From: Bacteroidia bacterium
GTDB taxonomy: Bacteria; Bacteroidota; Bacteroidia; Chitinophagales; Chitinophagaceae
Direction of reading: 5' to 3'
Assembly: GCA_030426665.1 (NCBI GenBank)
Contig: JAUHYD010000006.1
Location: 62,001-126,000, forward strand
DNA length: 64,000 nucleotides
The translations under genes were made by a program, and so were the position numbers. A model generated the notes under the pieces. The model did not search any database and was not told where the DNA came from. It was given only the letters and a program-made list of their open reading frames with translations. Positions 58,211 to 64,000 of the stretch are shown piece after piece (positions within the stretch are counted from its first letter, which is position 1; every line of letters starts with the position of its first letter).

Positions 58211-58273
58211 ATAAATTATATTACACACAATAATACGAAAAGAAGGCTGGTCCGTCTTTTAACCAATTCGTAT

Positions 58274-58281
58274 TACCTTTG
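58274..58281 (+). promoter_or_regulatory. Predicted -7 promoter element of miaB
   Basis: TACCTTTG matches TAnnTTTG exactly, 22 bases before the miaB ATG. No clear -33 TTG was seen. Confidence 0.4.
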
Positions 58282-58303
58282 TAAAAAGTAAAAATCGGAA
58301 AAT

Positions 58304-59782
58304 ATGGCAGATATACTGCAAAAAGTTCACCCTGAGTTGTACAGGAAAGATATCGAGGAGACAAGACAGGGTGAAGCATACGCTCCCTTCGAGAGTGACC
58401 CTAATAAATTTGAAAAAAAATTCTATATAGAGAGTTACGGCTGTCAAATGAATTTCAGCGATAGCGAAATCGTTGCGTCTATTCTGCACGAAGACGGATA
58501 CGGGGCAACAAGGAACTATGAAGAAGCCGACTTAGTGCTTCTGAATACATGCTCTATTCGCGAAAAAGCAGAACAAACCGTAAGGAACCGTTTGCAGGCT
58601 TTCAAAAAAGTAAAGGACAACAAGCCCGGAATGATGATTGGTGTGCTGGGCTGTATGGCCGAACGACTTAAAGCCAAATTTCTCGAAGAGGAGAAGTTAG
58701 TGGATATAGTGGTGGGACCTGATGCCTATCGCACATTGCCGGGCTTGGTTTCCGAGGCCGAAGGCGGGCAGAAAAGTGTAAACGTATTGTTGAGCCGCGA
58801 TGAAACTTATGCTGATATATCACCCGTTAGGCTGGATAGTAATGGTGTTACGGCATTTGTAAGCATTATGAGGGGGTGCAACAATATGTGTACTTTTTGT
58901 GTGGTCCCCTTCACACGCGGCAGGGAGAGAAGTCGCGATGCAGAGAGTATTGTTGCAGAGTGTCAGGATTTGTTTGATAGAGGTTATCGCGAGGTGACTT
59001 TGTTGGGGCAGAATGTTGATAGCTACTATTTCAGCCCTTCACCACTGGTTACAAGAGACGAAAACGGTCAGATGCAATCAATCGCCGTCGAGCCGGTAAC
59101 ATTTGCCGGTCTGCTTGAAAAAGTAGCACTGGTGTCTCCGCTATTACGTGTTAGGTTCAGTACTTCCCACCCGAAGGACATTACTGATGATGTGCTGTAC
59201 ACGATGGCAAAGTATAAAAATGTATGCGAGTATATTCACTTGCCGGTGCAGAGTGGTAACACACGTGTACTACAATTGATGAACAGGACCTATACACGGG
59301 AATGGTATTTGAGTAAAGTGAAGCGAATCAGAGAGATAATGCCCGATTGTGGTCTGAGCACCGATGTTATTTCCGGATTTTGTACAGAAACAGAAGAGGA
59401 CCATCAAGATACACTGTCTATCATGGAGTTGTCTCGTTTCGATATGGCATACATGTTTTCGTACAGTGAGCGTCCCGGTACATTGGCGGCACGCCGTTAT
59501 GAAGATGATGTGCCTGAGGATGTGAAAAAGAGAAGACTTACAGAAATAATTAAGCTACAGAACGGACATTCCGGAGAAAGCTACAGAAAGGATATAGGCA
59601 AGGAGTTTGAGGTGTTGATAGAAGGGAATAGCAAGCGAAGCGAAGATGATTGGTGTGGCAGGAATTCACAGAATAAAATGGTTGTATTTCCTAAAGCAGG
59701 CAAAGACTTCAAGGTAGGTGATTATGTCAATGTAAAGATCAACAGCGCGACGTCGGCAACGCTGATCGGCGAGATGTGTTAA
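58304..59782 (+). CDS. miaB: tRNA-2-methylthio-N6-dimethylallyladenosine synthase MiaB
   Basis: The 492-residue radical-SAM enzyme has the N-terminal domain with three cluster cysteines ('[12 protein letters not shown]', '[11 protein letters not shown]', '[10 protein letters not shown]'), the radical-SAM CxxxCxxC as 'CNNMCTFC' near residue 192, and a C-terminal TRAM domain (after ~430, '[20 protein letters not shown]'). It adds a methylthio group to i6A37 in tRNAs reading UNN codons. The dimethylallyl transferase miaA is not in the window. The sigma-54 regulator gene follows 45 bases downstream. Confidence 0.96.
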   Translation: MADILQKVHPELYRKDIEETRQGEAYAPFESDPNKFEKKFYIESYGCQMNFSDSEIVASILHEDGYGATRNYEEADLVLLNTCSIREKAEQTVRNRLQAFKKVKDNKPGMMIGVLGCMAERLKAKFLEEEKLVDIVVGPDAYRTLPGLVSEAEGGQKSVNVLLSRDETYADISPVRLDSNGVTAFVSIMRGCNNMCTFCVVPFTRGRERSRDAESIVAECQDLFDRGYREVTLLGQNVDSYYFSPSPLVTRDENGQMQSIAVEPVTFAGLLEKVALVSPLLRVRFSTSHPKDITDDVLYTMAKYKNVCEYIHLPVQSGNTRVLQLMNRTYTREWYLSKVKRIREIMPDCGLSTDVISGFCTETEEDHQDTLSIMELSRFDMAYMFSYSERPGTLAARRYEDDVPEDVKKRRLTEIIKLQNGHSGESYRKDIGKEFEVLIEGNSKRSEDDWCGRNSQNKMVVFPKAGKDFKVGDYVNVKINSATSATLIGEMC

Positions 59783-59827
59783 AGGTAATTAGCCGGAATG
59801 GTTTGCCGGTTGTCAAAGAATATTGTA

Positions 59828-61069
59828 ATGGACATTCAGAGTATAAAGAACAGGTTTGGTATTATTGGTAATTCGCCGGGGCTGAATCATGCATTGAATA
59901 CAGCGGTACAGGTAGCCAATACCGATTTGTCGGTATTGATTGCGGGAGAGAGTGGAGTTGGTAAGGAGGTGTTTTCCATGATTATACATGCGCTCTCACC
60001 CAGAAAACATAATCCGTTTATAGCCGTCAACTGTGGTGCGATACCGGAGGGTACGATTGATAGTGAGTTGTTTGGTCACGAAAAGGGCTCTTTTACCGGT
60101 GCTGTTGATAATAGAAAGGGGTATTTTGAGACCGTAAATGGTGGAACTATTTTTCTGGATGAAATAGGAGAGATGCCGTTGGGCACGCAGGCGCGCCTGT
60201 TGCGCGTATTGGAGACCGGAGAGTTCATCAGGGTGGGGTCTTCTAAAGTTCAGAAAACTGATGTGCGCGTTATTGCAGCTTCTAATCGAGATTTACTTGA
60301 GTTCTCCGCACTTTCTAAGTTCAGAGAAGACCTGTATTACAGATTGAGCACCGTGCCGATCAGAGTACCGGCTTTGCGCGATCGAAAAGAAGACATTCCG
60401 CTGTTATTCCGGAAGTTTGCTGCCGATTTTGCGGAGCGATACAAGACGCAGTCAGTTCAGTTAGATGCAGGTGCTTTACAGCTGTTGGTGAACTATCCTT
60501 GGCCCGGTAATGTTCGTGAGCTGAAAAATATAGCAGAACAAGTATCTGTTTTGTCAACAGACAAACAGATTACGGCCGAATCTTTACATCATTTCCTACC
60601 ACATCAAAATGCCAACTCGCGTAGCCTGGCATTGATATCATCAGTTGCACCAGGTATCCCTGCAGCCGGGTCTTCGGACTTTAAAACAGAACGCGATATT
60701 CTTTACAAGTTGATATTCGATATGAAGAAGGATATGAACGACCTGAAGAAGATGATATTTGATGTGGCACATAATCAGGGTTATACGCCTGCGGAGCCTT
60801 CATCTACGGGTAATTTGTTGCCAATGTTCAATGAGCAGGAGCAGCAATCGTCGACAGGTGGGTACAGCTCTAACACTCCGGTTTTGTTGGATGCGAATAC
60901 AAGACATGAAGAGGTCGAAGAAACGTTACTGTTGGCAGACAGAGAAAAGGAATATATCACCAAGGCACTGAAAAAGCACAAAAGCCGACGGAGAGATGCT
61001 GCCGCAGAATTGGGCATATCGGAACGGACCCTTTACCGGAAAATTAAAGAGTACGACATCAAGGAGTAA
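59828..61069 (+). CDS. Sigma-54-dependent transcriptional regulator without receiver domain
   Basis: The 413-residue protein begins almost directly with the AAA+ domain: Walker A 'AGESGVGKE' (residues ~39-47), the sigma-54-contacting loop 'GSFTGA' (87-92) and Walker B 'TIFLDEIGEM' (107-116). A Fis-type helix-turn-helix follows at the C-terminus ('RRDAAAELGISERTLYRKIKEYDI'). A linker of about 120 residues lies between them. No N-terminal receiver, GAF or PAS domain exists, so activation must depend on another protein, on expression level or on the linker. ATG 59828 was chosen because the frame upstream adds only ten residues of no known domain. It is adjacent to miaB on the same strand. Confidence 0.9.
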   Translation: MDIQSIKNRFGIIGNSPGLNHALNTAVQVANTDLSVLIAGESGVGKEVFSMIIHALSPRKHNPFIAVNCGAIPEGTIDSELFGHEKGSFTGAVDNRKGYFETVNGGTIFLDEIGEMPLGTQARLLRVLETGEFIRVGSSKVQKTDVRVIAASNRDLLEFSALSKFREDLYYRLSTVPIRVPALRDRKEDIPLLFRKFAADFAERYKTQSVQLDAGALQLLVNYPWPGNVRELKNIAEQVSVLSTDKQITAESLHHFLPHQNANSRSLALISSVAPGIPAAGSSDFKTERDILYKLIFDMKKDMNDLKKMIFDVAHNQGYTPAEPSSTGNLLPMFNEQEQQSSTGGYSSNTPVLLDANTRHEEVEETLLLADREKEYITKALKKHKSRRRDAAAELGISERTLYRKIKEYDIKE

Positions 61070-61196
61070 ATACATTATAGCCAAAAGTAAGGTAGCTTAT
61101 AGATTATTGGTATTATGATTGCTGGTTTATATGTAATGAAAATTTAATCATTTTTATTATATTGCCTGACTAGCTGATATACCAACATGCAACCTT

Positions 61197-64000
61197 ATGC
61201 AAATTGTGAATCTTTTTCCTGTTTCATATAGTCCGGAAAAGACAGTCGTCTTTGTCAGACGGATTGTATGGCAAATAGTTCTGTTCCTACTGTTCAGCGT
61301 GAATGTGTCGGCCAAACAACCTCCGGCGTCGGGAAATATTTCAAAGAAAAAGATTGAGAAGAATTTTGGCTCGAGAAATTTGTCGTTTATAGAGAACAAG
61401 GGACAGATAGTCGACCAATACCAGCAGCGCAGAAACGATATAGATTTTAGCCTTGCGGCTGCAGGCGGACTCAACATATTCATTGGAGACGGAGCAGTAC
61501 ACTATCAATTCAGCAAGTGCGAGAACCCGGAGCAAATGCAACCACGGGACAACTTTCCTTTTGATACAGGAGTGCATGAGTTAGAAGATTCGTTAGTATA
61601 CAGCATGTACCGGATGGATGTGGAGTTGGTAGGTGCCAATAAAGATGCGGAGATAATCAGAGAAGAAAAACAACGCTATTACGAGAATCATTACACAAAT
61701 GGGCTAACCGGAACAGATGCTCGCACATATGCCTACAATCGTATTACTTACAAAGATGTTTATCCTCATATAGATTGGGTGTTGTACACAAAGGGTAGAG
61801 AACTGAAGCACGAATTTGTAGTGCATGAAGGTGGACGAGTAAGCGATATTCGGCTACGTTATGGAGGGGCAAAACAATTACATATCGATGATGGGGGAGT
61901 ACTCTCCGCTACAACTCCGCAGGGCACTATAACGGAGCAGCCACCATATTCTTATCAGTTAAGCGGACAAGAAATCGTTAGCCGATTCGTATTGAAGGAT
62001 AGTATTTTAAGGTACGATGTAGATGATTATAAAGGAGAATTAATTATTGACCCGACGTTGGATTGGGCAACGTATTTGGGGGGAGGCTTAGAGGATTGGA
62101 TAATTGCTTGCACGACAGATAAATTAGGTTCAGTGGCAGTAACCGGTCGCACTCAATCTCCCTCAGGCATAGCGACTTCAGGTGCTTATATGTACACTTT
62201 TGCGGGTACTATTTTTGACGCATTTTTAGCAAAATTTAGTAATTCAGGTGATTTGAGCTGGGCAACTTATTATGGTGGAAGTGGACCTGATATCGGAAGG
62301 GGTGTTGCCACAGATGACTCGTGTAGTATTTTTGTCACCGGGGATACATACAGCACTACAGGTATAGCAACATCAGGTGCATTCCAGTCGAGTTTTGGAG
62401 GCTTTAGCGATGCGTTTATAGGTAAATTTGATAGTTCCGGCGCATTACAATGGGCGACTTATCTTGGCGGTTCAAATGAAGATGATGGTCTATGTATTGT
62501 AAAAGGTACCCATGGAAGCGTCTATGTGGCCGGGTATACGCGTAGTGCTTCAGGGATTGCTACGTCTGGTACTTATGCTTCTCATGGGTTTGGAGACAAT
62601 GATGTATTTATTGTTAAATTTAGTAGTTCCGGCAACAGGGTTTGGGGGACCTATTACGGAGGACATCTAACTGATGTACCACACAGTATTGAAACGGATA
62701 ATGCCGGGAATGTATATGTATGTGGTCAGACAAATTCGACTTCAGAAATTGCCACTACCGGGGCACATCAAATTTCCCTCGGGGGGCCGAATGACGGTTT
62801 TTTGGCAAAGTTTGGGAGTACTGGAAACTTGGCCTGGGCAACTTATTATGGTGGTGCAGGGTATGACTATGTGTTTGACGTGGTTTTTAGACATGACTAC
62901 TTATTTATTTCCGGTAAAACTGAAAGCGATGCAGGTATAGCAACATCGGGTGTTTTTCAAGAATCATATGGTGGCGGATATGGCGACAATTTCCTTGTTA
63001 AGTTTTCCACAGACGGTAGTCGGGAGTGGGGAACATATTATGGCTCGGGTTTGCAAGAGGGTTATGGTTATCTGGAGGTAGATGATTCAGGCTATATTTA
63101 TTTAGCAGGAACCACTACCAGTACGTCAGGAATCGCTACCGCTGGTGTGCCGCAACCTAGTTTCGGAGGAGGTTCAGGTGATTCATATATTGTGAAATTT
63201 GACGATACAGGTGCGCGGCAATGGTGTACGTATTTTGGTGGTGAAGGGATGGATGAAATCAGGAGTCTCTCTTTAGATATGTCAGGGAATTTGTTTTTTG
63301 CAGGAATAACAGGTAGTACCACTGGGGTTGCGACTTCCGGAGCATATCAGCCGACGTTTCATGGGATTCCCTTTGATGGGGTCGTTGGGAAGATAAGATT
63401 TGAATTGCCTCCGATTCTAGGTCCAGATACCGTTTGTATTGGAGATATGGTTATTTTCGGCAACGCTACCGCTTATGGTCAATGGAGTGTTTCGGATACA
63501 AGTATAGCCGTCATGGACTCTGTTAGTATTTATACTGCTCAAATGACAACATTGTCCGTAGGTATTGTAACGATTACATATACCGTAGGTGAACATTTTG
63601 TGACCAAGGGCATTGTAGTCTTTCCTTTATCAGATGCAGGTATTATTTCGGGTTCTGATTCACTTTGTACAGGAGTTTCTGAAGTGTTTACAACGAGTGC
63701 CGATACCGGCGGGATCTGGTTGTCTTCAGATACGATGATTGCTGTTGTTTCGGAGACAGGCATGGTTTCGGGCCGTTCTGAAGGAAGTGTATATATATCG
63801 TATGTAATAAGTAACCGCTGTAGCATTGATACTGCTGTACATTTATTGTATGTCTTGCCCATTCCATCAACTTTTTCAGGATCTCTGGCTGTTTGCAATG
63901 GTTCTTCAACTTCACTTAGCGTTGCTCCTTCGGGCGGGTATTGGCGTAGTATTGATACAGCCGTCGCTGTGTTATCTGATTTAGGAGGAGGCAGTAGTAT
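61197..64000 (+). CDS. Very large secreted SBBP-repeat / Ig-like protein (3' end outside window)
   Basis: An open frame of at least 934 codons starts at ATG 61197 and runs off the right edge. A signal-like hydrophobic stretch ('IVLFLLFSVNVSA', residues ~28-40) is followed by an N-terminal domain with 'LSFIENKGQIVDQYQQRR', 'YKDVYPHIDWVLYTKGRELKHEF' and 'LIIDPTLDWATYLGG', the usual lead-in to SBBP beta-propeller repeats. Seven repeats of about 64 residues follow, each containing GIATSGA/F-like sequence and a 'WATYYGGSG'-type blade strand. From ~63400 Ig-like units begin ('GQWSVSDTSIAV', 'GGIWLSSDTMIAVVSETGM'). It is likely T9SS cargo, although the tail is not visible. Confidence 0.85.
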   Translation, partial: MQIVNLFPVSYSPEKTVVFVRRIVWQIVLFLLFSVNVSAKQPPASGNISKKKIEKNFGSRNLSFIENKGQIVDQYQQRRNDIDFSLAAAGGLNIFIGDGAVHYQFSKCENPEQMQPRDNFPFDTGVHELEDSLVYSMYRMDVELVGANKDAEIIREEKQRYYENHYTNGLTGTDARTYAYNRITYKDVYPHIDWVLYTKGRELKHEFVVHEGGRVSDIRLRYGGAKQLHIDDGGVLSATTPQGTITEQPPYSYQLSGQEIVSRFVLKDSILRYDVDDYKGELIIDPTLDWATYLGGGLEDWIIACTTDKLGSVAVTGRTQSPSGIATSGAYMYTFAGTIFDAFLAKFSNSGDLSWATYYGGSGPDIGRGVATDDSCSIFVTGDTYSTTGIATSGAFQSSFGGFSDAFIGKFDSSGALQWATYLGGSNEDDGLCIVKGTHGSVYVAGYTRSASGIATSGTYASHGFGDNDVFIVKFSSSGNRVWGTYYGGHLTDVPHSIETDNAGNVYVCGQTNSTSEIATTGAHQISLGGPNDGFLAKFGSTGNLAWATYYGGAGYDYVFDVVFRHDYLFISGKTESDAGIATSGVFQESYGGGYGDNFLVKFSTDGSREWGTYYGSGLQEGYGYLEVDDSGYIYLAGTTTSTSGIATAGVPQPSFGGGSGDSYIVKFDDTGARQWCTYFGGEGMDEIRSLSLDMSGNLFFAGITGSTTGVATSGAYQPTFHGIPFDGVVGKIRFELPPILGPDTVCIGDMVIFGNATAYGQWSVSDTSIAVMDSVSIYTAQMTTLSVGIVTITYTVGEHFVTKGIVVFPLSDAGIISGSDSLCTGVSEVFTTSADTGGIWLSSDTMIAVVSETGMVSGRSEGSVYISYVISNRCSIDTAVHLLYVLPIPSTFSGSLAVCNGSSTSLSVAPSGGYWRSIDTAVAVLSDLGGGSS

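Noticed and set aside
62166-63345. Regularly spaced direct repeats resembling a CRISPR-like or tandem DNA repeat
   Set aside because: The repeats keep one reading frame, vary at third positions and have a ~192-base period, which fits protein repeats. No cas genes are present.

Overview
This window looks like chromosome from a member of the Bacteroidota, most likely a Chitinophagales/Chitinophagaceae-type bacterium. The evidence is a full-length SprA translocon gene and gldD (type IX secretion and gliding), several secreted proteins ending in type IX (T9SS) sorting domains, a YtxJ bacillithiol-system protein, a long-form IspH, and several promoters resembling the Bacteroidota -7 element TAnnTTTG. 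No rRNA, tRNA, CRISPR array, insertion sequence or phage gene was recognised. Most of the window is ordinary housekeeping and cell-envelope chromosome with a few accessory patches.

Layout. 1-4.2 kb: the end of an M16 peptidase gene, then an opposing NfeD-like/flotillin pair. 4.5-14.3 kb: ruvA, the giant sprA and a polytopic membrane protein. 14.3-16.3 kb: a small, apparently damaged block on the minus strand, with an ECF sigma factor, its putative membrane partner (both with apparent +1 frameshifts), a hydrolase remnant and a lipoprotein. 16.4-19.7 kb: a plus-strand group with an M28/glutaminyl-cyclase-like lipoprotein, lspA, a zapA-like gene and an LpxL-type acyltransferase. 19.7-26.4 kb: a TPR protein, gyrA and an M1 aminopeptidase on the minus strand. 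26.5-32.6 kb: ispH, small exported proteins, an orphan 2-oxoacid:ferredoxin oxidoreductase beta subunit and formate-tetrahydrofolate ligase. 32.7-39.7 kb: small exported proteins, a MATE exporter, a methyltransferase/ytxJ pair, tadA, gldD and a DUF58 protein.

39.8-49.5 kb is the main accessory block of secreted proteins: two tandem paralogues with bacterial Ig-like (Big2) repeats and T9SS tails, a TIGR01777 epimerase, then two tandem paralogous zinc metalloproteases of the HExxHxxGxxH type, also with T9SS tails. 49.6-61.1 kb: tsaE, a DedA protein, an MFS transporter, a 4.8-kb TamB-type gene with an apparent frameshift near its start, a small conserved-looking ORF, a class B1 metallo-beta-lactamase homologue, miaB and a sigma-54-dependent regulator. 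61.2 kb to the edge: the 5' part of a very large secreted protein with a seven-copy SBBP-like repeat of about 64 residues followed by Ig-like repeats.

The unifying theme is envelope biogenesis and type IX export. SprA and GldD belong to the secretion/gliding machinery, LspA processes lipoproteins, the TamB protein serves outer-membrane assembly, and the repeat proteins and metalloproteases are likely cargo. I did not find a convincing new defence or mobile system. The observations most worth following are three apparent single-base insertions, all in short homopolymers, in neighbouring or functionally important genes; the beta-lactamase homologue; the orphan KorB subunit; and the duplicated T9SS cargo pairs.
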